A DNA stretch of 64,000 nucleotides from Pseudomonas fluorescens (GTDB lineage: Bacteria; Pseudomonadota; Gammaproteobacteria; Pseudomonadales; Pseudomonadaceae). The stretch lies in contig NZ_LACC01000003.1 of assembly GCF_000967965.1 (NCBI RefSeq), positions 1 through 64,000 of the forward strand, read 5' to 3'. Of this stretch, positions 34,608-44,420 are shown piece after piece. Positions within the stretch are counted from its first letter, which is position 1; the number at the start of each line of letters is the position of its first letter. A model generated the notes under the pieces. It did not search any database, was not told the DNA's origin, and saw nothing but the letters and a program-made list of their open reading frames with translations. Both the position numbers and the translations under genes were made by a program.

Positions 34608-35840
34608 TCATTGCGAGCTTTTCGGTGCGTTGGCATCGAGTTCGGGCGTTTCAGGGGCTGGCGCAGGATCTTGCGCTGGCACTTGCGGCAGCGCCTCGGG
34701 AGCCGCGTTCGGCGAAGCGGCCGGGATCGGTGCCAGCTCCTGCGAGGCCTCGGCCTCCTGCGTACCGTTTTGTTCAGCCTGGGTCGGCGCTGTCTCTGGC
34801 GTGGTAGCGGGTGCCGGGCTGGAGCGGTAATCGGCGCGACGCTTGAGCTGGAACTCCTTCACGGCATTGTTATGGGCATCCAGGTCATCGGAGAACACGT
34901 GAGTGCCATCACCACGCGCCACGAAGTAAAGGCTGTTGCCCTCCACCGGATTGAGCGCTGCATGGATGGCTTCGCGACCGACCATGGAAATCGGGGTCGG
35001 CGGCAGGCCCGCATTCATGTAGGTGTTGTAGGGCGTCGATTCCTTGAGGTGAGCCCGGGTCAGCTTGCCGCTGTAGCGGTCGCCGAGGCCGTAGATCACC
35101 GTCGGGTCGGTCTGCAGCAGCATGCCTATCGCCATGCGGCGCACAAACACGCCGGCAATCTGCCCACGCTCCTGCGGTACGCCGGTTTCCTTTTCCACCA
35201 GCGAAGCCATGATCAGCGCCTGGTAGGGCTCGGTGTACGGCACATCGGAAGAGCGCTGCTCCCACTCCTTGGCCAGCACTTCGTCGAGGCGGTCGTAAGC
35301 GGTTTTCAGCAGCTCGACATCGGACATGCCCCGCACGTAACGGTAGGTGTCAGGGAAAAAGCGCCCTTCCGGAAAAATCCCGGTGTGGCCGAGCTTGTCC
35401 ATGACCTGGCTGTCGCTCAAACCGTCGAGACTATGGTCGAGCCTCTCTTCCTTGGCCAGCGCTGCGCGGACCTGACGGAAATTCCAGCCTTCGACCAGGG
35501 TCAGGCTGTACTGAACCATGTCCCCGCGCTTCCACAGGTCGATCAGGCCTTCAACGGTCATGCCCGGTTTCATGCGGTATTCACCGCTGTGCAGGGGTTG
35601 TTTGGCGAGGTTGAAGCGCCAATATACCCGCAGCCAGAATGCGTCCTTGATGACGCCATTGGCTTCGAGTCGGTAGAAGGTGCGGGTCGGCGTGGTGCCC
35701 TTGGGCACATCCAGCAATTGTTCCTGGGCAATGTTCAGCGGCTGTACCAGCGCCGAATGAATTTTCCAGGCTGAAGCACCCAGCAGCAGCCCTGCCAGAA
35801 CCACTCCGGTTTCCAGCAGCAGCAAGAGTTTACGTCTCAC
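34608..35840 (-). CDS. mltG: Endolytic murein transglycosylase MltG
   Basis: A 410-residue inner-membrane lytic transglycosylase that cuts nascent glycan strands. One N-terminal transmembrane segment (about 4-24) is followed by a YceG/MltG domain with the catalytic Glu in ASLVEKETGV. The last 65 or so residues are a Pro/Ala/Glu-rich tail (PAPATTPETAPTQAE and on), longer than in E. coli and probably disordered. It starts 3 bp after pabC. Confidence 0.94.
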   Translation of the reverse strand: MRRKLLLLLETGVVLAGLLLGASAWKIHSALVQPLNIAQEQLLDVPKGTTPTRTFYRLEANGVIKDAFWLRVYWRFNLAKQPLHSGEYRMKPGMTVEGLIDLWKRGDMVQYSLTLVEGWNFRQVRAALAKEERLDHSLDGLSDSQVMDKLGHTGIFPEGRFFPDTYRYVRGMSDVELLKTAYDRLDEVLAKEWEQRSSDVPYTEPYQALIMASLVEKETGVPQERGQIAGVFVRRMAIGMLLQTDPTVIYGLGDRYSGKLTRAHLKESTPYNTYMNAGLPPTPISMVGREAIHAALNPVEGNSLYFVARGDGTHVFSDDLDAHNNAVKEFQLKRRADYRSSPAPATTPETAPTQAEQNGTQEAEASQELAPIPAASPNAAPEALPQVPAQDPAPAPETPELDANAPKSSQ

Positions 35841-35843
35841 GTA

Positions 35844-36659
35844 TCAAGCATCCAGTAGCACACGGGCAATGGTTTGGAGTTTACGGGTGAGCGGCCCAAC
35901 CGGCCAGTGAAGAGCAGCATAGGCGCGCACCGGCCAAATACCATACACGCTGTTGCAGACAAAGACTTCGTTAGCCCATTGCAGCTGTTCGAGGGGGATA
36001 TCGGTGATTTGCGTGGGGATTCCCAGCGACTTGGCCTGAAACAATATTTCGGCACGCATCACGCCTGCCACGCCGCAGCGCTTGAGGTCAGCGGTGATGA
36101 GCACGCCATCACGCACCAGGAACAAGTTGCTGAACACACCTTCAATCACGCGCCCGGCCTGATCGAGCATCAAGCCTTCGGCATGCTCGGTGTCCTGCCA
36201 TTCGGCACGGGCGAGGACTTGTTCAAGACGATTCAGGTGCTTGAGGCCGGCCAGCAATGGCTGCCTGGACAATCGCGTGGTGCAAGGAAACAGGCGAACA
36301 CCCTGCTCACCGTGCGCGGCAGGATAAGCCGCAGGTGGATTGCCTTGCAGAATGCGTCGGGCCTGGGCCGAAGGATCGGGGGCGTAACCGCGCAGACCAT
36401 CGCCACGGGTGAGGATGAGCTTGAGCACCCCGTCACCCAGTGCCGCCGCATAGGCCAGCAACTCGCTGCGGACCAACTCATGATCGGCAGTAATTGCCAA
36501 ACGCGAGCAGCCGTCCACCAGACGCGACAGATGCCGGTCCAGCAACACGGGCTGCCCGTTGCGCACGGCGATGGTCTCGAACAGGCCATCGCCATAAGCC
36601 AGGCCGCGATCCTTCAGCGACAAAGCGTCAGCCGGCTGACCGTCGACCCAGCTGTCCAT
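35844..36659 (-). CDS. pabC: Aminodeoxychorismate lyase
   Basis: A 271-residue fold-type IV PLP enzyme splitting 4-amino-4-deoxychorismate to p-aminobenzoate and pyruvate for folate synthesis. Motifs RGLAYGDGLFETIAVRNG near the N-terminus and EGVFSNLFLV in the C-terminal half. Its start overlaps the fabF stop by 1 bp; mltG follows after 3 bp. Confidence 0.94.
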   Translation of the reverse strand: MDSWVDGQPADALSLKDRGLAYGDGLFETIAVRNGQPVLLDRHLSRLVDGCSRLAITADHELVRSELLAYAAALGDGVLKLILTRGDGLRGYAPDPSAQARRILQGNPPAAYPAAHGEQGVRLFPCTTRLSRQPLLAGLKHLNRLEQVLARAEWQDTEHAEGLMLDQAGRVIEGVFSNLFLVRDGVLITADLKRCGVAGVMRAEILFQAKSLGIPTQITDIPLEQLQWANEVFVCNSVYGIWPVRAYAALHWPVGPLTRKLQTIARVLLDA

Positions 36660-37903
36660 CAGCCTGCGAACCGGCGGAACACCAGCGAGCCATTGGTGCC
36701 ACCAAAACCGAAGGAGTTGGAAACGACCACATCGATATCCATGTTGCGCGCCGTGTGCGGCACGAAATCGAGGTCGCAGCCTTCATCCGGCTCATCGAGG
36801 TTGATGGTCGGCGGTGCTACCTGGCTGTTGATCGCCAGCACGCTGAAGATCGCCTCGACCGCGCCCGCCGCCCCCAGCAGGTGGCCGGTCATGGACTTGG
36901 TGGAACTGACAGCCAGCTTGTAGGCGTGCTCGCCGAACACCGACTTGATCGCATTGACTTCAGCCAGGTCGCCTGCCGAAGTCGACGTGCCGTGGGCATT
37001 GATGTACTGCACTTGATCGCCATTGATTTTGGCATCGCGTAGCGCATTGGTGATGCAGCGCGCAGCACCCGCGCCATCGACTGGCGGCGAAGTCATGTGG
37101 TAGGCGTCGCCACTGGTGCCGAAGCCGATCAGCTCGGCGTAGATGGTCGCGCCACGCGCCTTGGCGTGCTCGAGCTCTTCCAGTACCAGCGCACCGGCAC
37201 CATTGGACAATACAAAGCCATCGCGGCCCTTGTCCCATGGACGGCTGGCGCGGGTCGGCTCGTCGTTGCGGGTCGACAGCGCGCGGGAAGCACCGAAGCC
37301 GCCCATGCCCAAACCGCAGGCCGCCATCTCGGCACCGCCGGCAATCATCACGTCGGCTTCGTCGTACATGATGTTGCGGGCTGCCATGCCAATGCAGTGT
37401 GTACCGGTGGTACAGGCCGTGGCGATGGCGTAGTTGGGTCCTTGTGCACCGAGGTGGATGGACAGGAAACCGGAAATCATATTGATGATCGAGCCTGGCA
37501 CGAAGAACGGAGAGATCCGTCGTGGGCCGGTCTCGTGCAGCGTGCGGGCGGTTTCTTCGATATTGGTCAGACCGCCAATACCCGAGCCCATGGCCACGCC
37601 GATACGCTCACGGTTGGCGTCAGTGACTTCCAGACCGGAATTGCGTACCGCCTGAAACCCTGCGGCCAGACCGTATTGAATGAACAGGTCGAGCTTGCGG
37701 GCTTCCTTGACCGACAGGTATTCCTCGACATTGAAGTCCTTTACCGAGCCGCCAAAACGGGTGGAATAGGCAGAAAGGTCGGCGTGTTCGATCAGACCAA
37801 TGCCACTGCGGCCAGCCAGAATGCCCTGCCAACTGCTCGGCACATCCGTGCCCAGTGGCGACAACATACCCATACCGGTGACTACGACGCGTCTACGCGA
37901 CAC
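36659..37903 (-). CDS. fabF: 3-oxoacyl-ACP synthase II
   Basis: A 414-residue ketosynthase elongating acyl-ACP with malonyl-ACP. The catalytic triad is visible: Cys164 in [10 protein letters not shown] and the two histidine motifs NAHGTSTS and [13 protein letters not shown]. It follows acpP after a 109-bp gap containing a terminator-like hairpin. First of the fabF-pabC-mltG-tmk-holB tightly packed genes. Confidence 0.97.
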   Translation of the reverse strand: MSRRRVVVTGMGMLSPLGTDVPSSWQGILAGRSGIGLIEHADLSAYSTRFGGSVKDFNVEEYLSVKEARKLDLFIQYGLAAGFQAVRNSGLEVTDANRERIGVAMGSGIGGLTNIEETARTLHETGPRRISPFFVPGSIINMISGFLSIHLGAQGPNYAIATACTTGTHCIGMAARNIMYDEADVMIAGGAEMAACGLGMGGFGASRALSTRNDEPTRASRPWDKGRDGFVLSNGAGALVLEELEHAKARGATIYAELIGFGTSGDAYHMTSPPVDGAGAARCITNALRDAKINGDQVQYINAHGTSTSAGDLAEVNAIKSVFGEHAYKLAVSSTKSMTGHLLGAAGAVEAIFSVLAINSQVAPPTINLDEPDEGCDLDFVPHTARNMDIDVVVSNSFGFGGTNGSLVFRRFAG

Positions 37904-37941
37904 AGCACTCTCCTTTTTTCAAATGACGACTTTGCATCAGG

Positions 37942-37983
37942 CCTAAAGAAAAAACCGCACGCCATGATGGCAGTGCGGTTTTT
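37942..37983 (-). terminator. Terminator/attenuator between acpP and fabF
   Basis: Eleven-bp perfect stem (AAAAACCGCAC 37950-37960 with 37973-37983) and a minus-strand T run. It ends most acpP transcripts and lets some pass to fabF, which would favour high acpP mRNA. Confidence 0.85.
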
Positions 37984-38012
37984 CCATGACAGCGAGCAAC
38001 GATTACAAACTA

Positions 38013-38249
38013 TTACGCCTGGTGGCTAGTAACGTAGTCGATTGCAGCTTGTACAGTAGTGATCTTCTCGGCTTCTTCGTCAGGGATTTCGGTCTCGAAT
38101 TCCTCTTCCAGAGCCATCACCAGCTCAACGGTGTCAAGGGAGTCGGCACCCAGGTCTTCAACGAAGGAAGCAGTGTTGACCACTTCTTCTTCTTTAACGC
38201 CCAGTTGCTCAGCAACGATTTTCTTGACGCGCTCTTCGATGGTGCTCAT
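38013..38249 (-). CDS. acpP: Acyl carrier protein
   Basis: A 78-residue acidic carrier protein with the phosphopantetheine attachment Ser37 in [10 protein letters not shown]. It carries growing chains in fatty-acid synthesis. The 196-bp gap before it, after fabG, is AT-rich and probably holds a separate strong promoter; terminator-like hairpin downstream. Confidence 0.98.
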   Translation of the reverse strand: MSTIEERVKKIVAEQLGVKEEEVVNTASFVEDLGADSLDTVELVMALEEEFETEIPDEEAEKITTVQAAIDYVTSHQA

Positions 38250-38445
38250 ACCTTGTTTTCACTCCTAATGGACAAATTCAGGCAGCTGGCCAGTGGGTAA
38301 GTGTATAGAAAGACTTTTCAGCTTTTCAACTGAAAGCTTCACTCCTCGAACCCGGTGACCCTCTGCCTATAAATAGATTGCAGCTTTATAACGGATTTTA
38401 GACAGCTCGTATGACATTTTTTTGAAGCAATCCGTCACATTTGAA

Positions 38446-39186
38446 TTACATGTACATCCCGCCGTTCACCGGGATTGTAGCTCCGGTAACGTAAGCCGCA
38501 CCGTCCGACGCAAGAAAAGCGACCACGGACGCGATCTCTTGAGCCTGCCCCAGGCGACCCAGCGGAATCTGCGTCTGCAAGGCTTCACGCTGCGCCTCGG
38601 GCAGTTCACGGGTCATATCGGTATCGATGAACCCAGGGGCCACCGAGTTTACCGTAATCGAACGCGAACCGACTTCACGCGCCAGTGCACGGCTGAAACC
38701 TTCCAGACCGGCCTTGGCGGCAGCGTAGTTTACTTGGCCTGCGTTGCCCATGGCACCCACAACCGAGCCAATACTGATAATTCGGCCCCAACGGGCTTTG
38801 GTCATGCCACGCAAAACGCCTTTGGACAGGCGGAACAGACTGTTCAGATTGGTATCGACAACGTCGTGCCACTCGTCGTCTTTCATGCGCATCATCAGGT
38901 TATCGCGGGTGATACCGGCATTATTGACCAGAATCGCCGGCGCACCGAACTGCTCCTGAATGCTCGCCAGAACACTTGCCACGGACTCGTCGCTGGTGAC
39001 ATTGAGTTCCAGGCCAGTGCCTTGAATACCGTTTTCCTTCAGGGTTGCGGCAATGCGTTCAGCACCCGACGCGGAGGTCGCGGTACCAACAACGATGGCG
39101 CCCTGACGACCCAGTTCCAGGGCGATGGCCTGGCCGATGCCACGGCTTGCACCGGTGACCAGTGCAACTTTACCTTGCAGACTCAT
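38446..39186 (-). CDS. fabG: 3-oxoacyl-ACP reductase
   Basis: A 246-residue SDR reducing 3-oxoacyl-ACP with NADPH. Motifs TGASRGIGQA at the N-terminus, NNAGITRDN, and the catalytic YAAAKAG. The ATG at 39186 with an AGGAGA-type site upstream gives the usual FabG start MSLQGKVALVTG. It follows fabD by 16 bp. Confidence 0.97.
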   Translation of the reverse strand: MSLQGKVALVTGASRGIGQAIALELGRQGAIVVGTATSASGAERIAATLKENGIQGTGLELNVTSDESVASVLASIQEQFGAPAILVNNAGITRDNLMMRMKDDEWHDVVDTNLNSLFRLSKGVLRGMTKARWGRIISIGSVVGAMGNAGQVNYAAAKAGLEGFSRALAREVGSRSITVNSVAPGFIDTDMTRELPEAQREALQTQIPLGRLGQAQEIASVVAFLASDGAAYVTGATIPVNGGMYM

Positions 39187-39202
39187 GCAAGCTTCTCCTG
39201 AT

Positions 39203-40141
39203 TCAGGCCAACGCTGCACGGGCGGCAGCGAAAGCGTCTGGGGTATTGAGGTTGGATGTCGACACGCCTTCGGCGCAACGCTTGTTCAGACCGGCCAGCA
39301 CTTTGCCCGGACCACACTCGACCAGGTTGGTCGCACCCTTGGCGGCCAGCGCCTGGACCGATTCAACCCAGCGTACTGGCTTGTACAGTTGCTCGAGCAG
39401 ATCGCGCTTGAGGGTTTCCAGATCGGCCGACACCTGGGCACTGACGTTCTGCACCACGGGAATCTGGGGCGCCTGCCAGTCGATCGCAGCGATCGATTCG
39501 GCGAAACGCTCGGCAGCCGGACGCATCAGCTCGCAGTGCGACGGAACGCTGACCGGCAACGGCATGGCGCGCTTGGCACCACGCGCCTTGCAGCCTTCGA
39601 TGGCGCGCTCGACTGCAGCCTTGGCGCCAGCGATGACCACCTGGCCCGGCGAGTTGAAATTGACCGCGCTGACAACTTCGCCTTGCGCCGCTTCGGCACA
39701 GGCTGCCAGTACGTCGGCATCGTCCAGGCCCAGGATGGCAGCCATGCCGCCCTGACCGGCCGGAACGGCTTCCTGCATCAGTTGGCCACGACGCTCGACG
39801 AGCTTCACCGCATCGCCCAGGCTCAGACTGCCTGCCGCAACCAGCGCGCTGTATTCACCCAGGCTGTGCCCGGCAACGTAAGCCGGGCGCGCGCCACCTT
39901 CGGCCAGCCACAGACGCCACAGGGCGATAGAGGCGGTCAGAATGGCCGGCTGGGTTTTATCGGTTTGATTGAGTTGCTCTTCCGGCCCTTGCTGGGTCAG
40001 TGCCCACAGGTCGTAACCCAGTGCATCGGAAGCTTCTTTGAATGTTTCAAGGACAACCGGATGTTGCGCGCCCAGCTCGGCCAGCATGCCGAGGGACTGC
40101 GAACCCTGTCCTGGAAAGACAAATGCGAGGGAAGCAGACAT
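39203..40141 (-). CDS. fabD: Malonyl-CoA:ACP transacylase
   Basis: A 312-residue transacylase loading malonate onto ACP. The nucleophile is Ser93 in GHSLGEYSAL, with the N-terminal FPGQGSQ motif. The ATG at 40141 gives the family start MSASLAFVFPGQGSQ; upstream in-frame residues are intergenic. It lies 125 bp after plsX. Confidence 0.97.
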   Translation of the reverse strand: MSASLAFVFPGQGSQSLGMLAELGAQHPVVLETFKEASDALGYDLWALTQQGPEEQLNQTDKTQPAILTASIALWRLWLAEGGARPAYVAGHSLGEYSALVAAGSLSLGDAVKLVERRGQLMQEAVPAGQGGMAAILGLDDADVLAACAEAAQGEVVSAVNFNSPGQVVIAGAKAAVERAIEGCKARGAKRAMPLPVSVPSHCELMRPAAERFAESIAAIDWQAPQIPVVQNVSAQVSADLETLKRDLLEQLYKPVRWVESVQALAAKGATNLVECGPGKVLAGLNKRCAEGVSTSNLNTPDAFAAARAALA

Positions 40142-40266
40142 GTAACAAGCCCCTAATGATCTTGTCGTCGGAGAGTTGGCGCCCCGCTCTGGGGACGCAA
40201 GAAACTGACAGTTGGATGGCCCATCGAACCAAGCGGTCACATTTAAGCATTGTCCGACGAAAACGC

Positions 40267-41277
40267 CTAAAGCAACAAATCCTCCAGACGACCGTGCAGG
40301 CGCTCGGGAAGATTCTCCTGAATCTCGATCAAGGCGCGCGCAATGGCACTCTGAAACCCCTGGACCCCGGCAGAACCGTGGCTTTTCACCACAATGCCCT
40401 GCAAGCCGAGAAAGCTCGCGCCGTTGTGCCGTGCAGGCGCCAGATCCGCCTGCAGACGCTTCATCAAGGGCAGCGCCAGCGCGCCAACCACGCGAGTGGC
40501 CATGTTCTTCCTGAACAACGCCTCGATGCGCCCGGCAATCATGATCGCCAGACCTTCACTGGATTTGAGCAGGATGTTGCCGACAAAACCGTCACACACC
40601 ACCACATCCGCTTCGCCACGGTACAAGCCGTCTCCCTCGATAAAGCCGATGTAATTGATGCCACGGGCGCCTTGCAACAAAGTCGCTGCCAACTTGACCT
40701 GCTGATTACCCTTGATGTCTTCGGTGCCGATGTTCAGCAACGCCACCCGAGGACGCGCTATGCCCAGGGTTTCAGCCGCAACCGACCCCATGACCGCAAA
40801 CTGCAACAGATGCTCGGCACTGCAATCGACGTTGGCGCCCAGGTCGAGCAATTGGCAGTAACCCCTCTGCGTCGGAATCGCCGCCACCATGGCCGGACGG
40901 TCAATGCCCGGCAGGGTCTTGAGCACGAAGCGCGACAACGCCATCAGCGCGCCGGTATTACCAGCACTGACACAGGCCTGGACCTTGCCGTCACGCAACA
41001 ACTCAAGCGCCACGCGCATCGACGAGTCGGGTTTGCCACGCAGGGCCTGGGCGGGCTTTTCGTCCATGGTGATGACTTCGGACGCCGGCGTAATCGACAG
41101 GCGCGCGCGATCCACAGCCGTATGGCCAGCGATCAATTCTTCAAGTAGGGAGGGTTGACCGACGAGGGTCAGGTGCAACGAGGGTGTAGCAGACAGGCAA
41201 GCAAGGCTGGCCTGTACAATGCTGCGGGGACCGAAGTCCCCGCCCATTGCGTCAATCGCGATGACTTGAGCGGACAA
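40267..41277 (-). CDS. plsX: Phosphate acyltransferase PlsX
   Basis: A 336-residue enzyme making acyl-phosphate from acyl-ACP for phospholipid synthesis. It has the start [21 protein letters not shown] and segments [28 protein letters not shown] typical of PlsX. It lies 4 bp after rpmF in the conserved yceD-rpmF-plsX order. Confidence 0.96.
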   Translation of the reverse strand: MSAQVIAIDAMGGDFGPRSIVQASLACLSATPSLHLTLVGQPSLLEELIAGHTAVDRARLSITPASEVITMDEKPAQALRGKPDSSMRVALELLRDGKVQACVSAGNTGALMALSRFVLKTLPGIDRPAMVAAIPTQRGYCQLLDLGANVDCSAEHLLQFAVMGSVAAETLGIARPRVALLNIGTEDIKGNQQVKLAATLLQGARGINYIGFIEGDGLYRGEADVVVCDGFVGNILLKSSEGLAIMIAGRIEALFRKNMATRVVGALALPLMKRLQADLAPARHNGASFLGLQGIVVKSHGSAGVQGFQSAIARALIEIQENLPERLHGRLEDLLL

Positions 41278-41281
41278 GTGA

Positions 41282-41464
41282 TTACTCGTCAGCGCCCTTG
41301 TCGATCACTTTACGGCCACGGTATACGCCTTCTGGCGATACGTGGTGACGCAGGTGAACTTCACCGGTGGTTTTTTCTACAGACAGGGTGCTAGCCTCGA
41401 GAGCGTCGTGCGAACGGCGCATGTCACGGGCAGAGCGGGATTTTTTGTTCTGCTGAACAGCCAT
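41282..41464 (-). CDS. rpmF: 50S ribosomal protein L32
   Basis: A 60-residue basic ribosomal protein starting [22 protein letters not shown], with [18 protein letters not shown] in the C-terminal half. No cysteines, so the zinc-free form. It lies 13 bp after yceD and 4 bp before plsX. Confidence 0.98.
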
Positions 41465-41477
41465 AATTGATTAACTC

Positions 41478-42005
41478 CTAAACGTTTGGGTCACGCTTTA
41501 ACTGCGCCAATACACTGAACGGGTTGGACCGCGTTACCTCGTCCTCGCTCGGTTCGGGCTCATCGAGACCCGCCGGCTGCTGGCATTCTTCCGGATGATG
41601 AGCAGGCACAATGGGCAAGGCGAGCAGAAGCTCCTCCTCGATCAGTGACTGCAGATCCAAAGGATCTTCGCCCAGTTCCAGCACGTCATAACCTTTCGGC
41701 AACGACTGGGTATTCGCACCCTCCTTCACCACAGCGTAACTGCATTCGCTATGGATCGGCAGGGTGACCAGCTCAAGACAACGCTGGCAAACCATTTTGA
41801 CTTCAGTGTCGATAAAGCTGTGGATGACCACAGATTTACGTTCATCTCGTTCAAAAACGAATTTAGCCTGCACCGTACCGACATTGTCGGAAAGCGGGTC
41901 GCAGAGTCTCTCCAAATCGGCCAGCAGCATTTCACCTTGAAGGGTGGTGCCACGATCAGCCAATTTGCGCGGGTCAACGTGAGGTGGAATCGGGTCATTC
42001 AACAT
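41478..42005 (-). CDS. yceD: YceD/DUF177 family protein
   Basis: A 175-residue protein of the DUF177 family, the usual first gene of the rpmF-plsX-fab operon, implicated by family knowledge in 23S rRNA accumulation. It has a CQRCLE cysteine pair in the middle and an acidic C-terminal region. Divergent from maf across about 100 bp, so that gap should hold the operon promoter. Confidence 0.93.
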   Translation of the reverse strand: MLNDPIPPHVDPRKLADRGTTLQGEMLLADLERLCDPLSDNVGTVQAKFVFERDERKSVVIHSFIDTEVKMVCQRCLELVTLPIHSECSYAVVKEGANTQSLPKGYDVLELGEDPLDLQSLIEEELLLALPIVPAHHPEECQQPAGLDEPEPSEDEVTRSNPFSVLAQLKRDPNV

Positions 42006-42110
42006 AGGCGCAGCATTATAGGGATGCCCCCGCCCATGTCAAAGGAAATTCAGCCCTGTCCGTCACTTGGAAGCCTCGCTAGAATTCGCACACGCCTTAT
42101 GGAGTTGCGC

Positions 42111-42689
42111 ATGCTGCCTTTATTACTCGCTTCCAGCTCGGCCTATCGCCGGGAATTGCTGACCCGCCTGCAGCTGCCTTTCACTTGCAGCTCGCCGGAT
42201 ATCGACGAAAGCCATCGCCCAGGTGAGTCCGCCATCGAGCTGGTCAAACGCCTCGCCGAAGAGAAAGCGCGCGCCCTGGCCGACAGCCATACCGCTCATC
42301 TGATAATCGGCTCCGACCAGGTCGCCGTGCTGGGAGACCGGATTATCGGCAAGCCCCACACGTTCGAAAAGGCCCGCGAACAGCTGCTGGCGGCCAGCGG
42401 TGCCAGCGTGACATTCCTGACCGGCTTGGCCCTGCTCAACAGCCAGACCGGGCACTGCCAGGTCGATTGCGTGCCATTCACCGTACACATGCGCACACTC
42501 GACGCGCCCCGCATCGAACGCTACTTGCACGCCGAGCAACCCTACGACTGCGCAGGCAGCTTCAAGGCCGAAGGCCTGGGGGTCAGCCTGTTTCGCAGCA
42601 CCGAGGGGCCCGACGCCACCAGCCTGATCGGCCTGCCGCTGATTCGCCTGATCGACATGTTACTGGCAGAAGACGTACAGATTCCTTGA
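42111..42689 (+). CDS. Maf family nucleotide pyrophosphatase
   Basis: A 192-residue nucleoside triphosphate pyrophosphatase of the Maf/YceF group, starting MLPLLLASSSAYRRELLTRL, with DESHRPGE and IIGSDQVA motifs. It probably hydrolyses modified nucleotides such as m7GTP. The ATG at 42111 has GGAG 6 nt upstream; an in-frame ATG at 42099 would add four residues. Convergent with sppA across a bidirectional terminator. Confidence 0.92.
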   Translation: MLPLLLASSSAYRRELLTRLQLPFTCSSPDIDESHRPGESAIELVKRLAEEKARALADSHTAHLIIGSDQVAVLGDRIIGKPHTFEKAREQLLAASGASVTFLTGLALLNSQTGHCQVDCVPFTVHMRTLDAPRIERYLHAEQPYDCAGSFKAEGLGVSLFRSTEGPDATSLIGLPLIRLIDMLLAEDVQIP

Positions 42690-42696
42690 ATCTCAA

Positions 42697-42735
42697 TACT
42701 AAAAAACCGGCCACGCAGGCCGGTTTTTCATGCCA
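42697..42735. terminator. Bidirectional terminator between maf and sppA
   Basis: Eleven-bp perfect stem AAAAACCGGCC (42703-42713) with 42719-42729, 5-nt loop, T-tracts on both strands, 14 bp after the maf stop and 15 bp before the sppA stop. Confidence 0.92.
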
Positions 42736-42743
42736 TTTCAGAA

Positions 42744-43733
42744 TCAGCGCAGCGACGGACCGTTAAAGCCCATCCACATCGCCAAATGCTCAGCCACACT
42801 GGCACCGAGTTTTTTCGAGAAGCGATCGAATGGCGACTCCTGAACGGTGAAGTCCACCAGTTCTTTCTCGCCGATCACATCCCGCGCAACCGAACTGGCA
42901 TTGCCCAGCCCATCGACCAACCCCAACGGCAGTGCCTGCTCGCCAGACCAGACCAGGCCGGAAAACAGCTCCGGATGCTCCTTGTCCTTCAGGCGATCGC
43001 CACGCCCTTGCTTGACGCTATTGATGAACTGCTGGTGGGTCGTATCGAGCACGCCCTGCCAGAAGGCGGTTTCTTCCGCCTTCTGTGGCTGGAACGGATC
43101 GAGGAACGACTTGTGCTCGCCAGAGGTATAGGTGCGACGCTCGACACCCAGCTTCTCCATGGTGCCGACAAAACCATAGCCGGCCGCCGTCACACCGATG
43201 GAGCCGACCAGGCTAGCCTTATCGGCGTAGATCTGATCTGCCGCGCTGGCGATGTAGTAAGCGCCGGAAGCCCCCAGGTCGGAAATGACCGCATACAGCT
43301 TGATGTCCGGGTGCAGGCCGCGCAGACGGCGGATCTCGTCATAGACATACCCCGACTGCACCGGACTGCCGCCCGGGCTGTTGATGCGCAGGATGACGCC
43401 CTTGACCTTCTTGTCCTCGAACGCCGCGCGCAGGCTGCCAACGATATTGTCTGCGCTGGCCGGCTCCTTGTCGGCAATCATGCCTGTCACATCGATCAAC
43501 GCCGTGTAATTGGCACTGAGGGTAGCTGCCTTTTCCATATCCATCAGCGGCGAAAACAGGGCAATTGCGCCGAACAGATACACAAAAGTCAGTGATTTGA
43601 AGAATATCCCCCAGCGACGGGACCGGCGCTGTTCCTGTATACCGGCCAGCAGCGTCTTTTCCAGCAGCTTCCAGCTTCTGTCGTCACCGCTCTCTGCGCT
43701 CGCCTTGGCGGGCGCCTTCCATTCGTCGGTCAT
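42744..43733 (-). CDS. sppA: Signal peptide peptidase SppA, S49 family
   Basis: A 329-residue inner-membrane serine protease degrading cleaved signal peptides. One N-terminal transmembrane segment (about residues 50-68), then an S49 domain with LRINSPGGSP, GASGAYYIASAAD containing the nucleophilic Ser region, and a following Lys in YADKASLVGSIGV. The ATG at 43733 is preferred over a GTG 9 nt upstream. It follows the HAD phosphatase after 24 bp. Confidence 0.92.
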   Translation of the reverse strand: MTDEWKAPAKASAESGDDRSWKLLEKTLLAGIQEQRRSRRWGIFFKSLTFVYLFGAIALFSPLMDMEKAATLSANYTALIDVTGMIADKEPASADNIVGSLRAAFEDKKVKGVILRINSPGGSPVQSGYVYDEIRRLRGLHPDIKLYAVISDLGASGAYYIASAADQIYADKASLVGSIGVTAAGYGFVGTMEKLGVERRTYTSGEHKSFLDPFQPQKAEETAFWQGVLDTTHQQFINSVKQGRGDRLKDKEHPELFSGLVWSGEQALPLGLVDGLGNASSVARDVIGEKELVDFTVQESPFDRFSKKLGASVAEHLAMWMGFNGPSLR

Positions 43734-43757
43734 ACCATCCACCCCAAAAACAACCGG

Positions 43758-44420
43758 TTAAGCCTGCTGACTCAGCCAGGCATACAATTCTGAAAAATGG
43801 TCGATGGCCAGTCGCGGCTCATACAACTTCAACGCATCGATCGATTGAGCGCCATAACTGACGGCCACCGAGCCCATGCCGGCGTTGCGCGCCATCTGCA
43901 AATCGAAAGACGAATCACCGACCATCAACGCCTGCTCCGGGCGAACCTCGCAATGCGCGAGTATCTGCTCGAGCATCAGCGGATGGGGCTTGCTGGCGGT
44001 CTCGTCGGCGGCGCGGGTGATATCGAAGTAATTCTCCCAGCCATGGGACTTCAACACCCGATCCAGCCCGCGACGGGCCTTGCCGGTCGCAACAGCCAGA
44101 TGATAGCCCTCGGCACGAAACGCCTCGAGCGACTCGACCACACCCTCGAACAGCGGCGAAGGCACAACCTCTGACGCAATGTAATGCTCAGCATAGTGCT
44201 CGCGGAAGGCAAACAGCTCGGCGTCGCCGATTTCGGGGTACAGGGTGCGGATCGCTTCCGGCAAGCCCAGGCCGATGATGCCCTTGACGGCCAGATCATC
44301 GCGCAACTCAAAACCGGAACGCTGCGAGGCAACGTGCATCGCCTCGACAATCCGGCCAATGGAATCGGCCAGGGTGCCGTCCCAATCAAAGATCAGCAGC
44401 TTGTAATCAGATGGGCGCAC
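43758..44420 (-). CDS. HAD-IA family phosphatase
   Basis: A 220-residue HAD hydrolase with motif [11 protein letters not shown] (nucleophile Asp near residue 13), the Lys region [12 protein letters not shown] and motif [18 protein letters not shown]. It resembles phosphoglycolate phosphatase-like proteins and is always beside rluC in pseudomonads. Substrate not determined. Its start overlaps the rluC end by 14 bp. Confidence 0.9.
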   Translation of the reverse strand: MRPSDYKLLIFDWDGTLADSIGRIVEAMHVASQRSGFELRDDLAVKGIIGLGLPEAIRTLYPEIGDAELFAFREHYAEHYIASEVVPSPLFEGVVESLEAFRAEGYHLAVATGKARRGLDRVLKSHGWENYFDITRAADETASKPHPLMLEQILAHCEVRPEQALMVGDSSFDLQMARNAGMGSVAVSYGAQSIDALKLYEPRLAIDHFSELYAWLSQQA

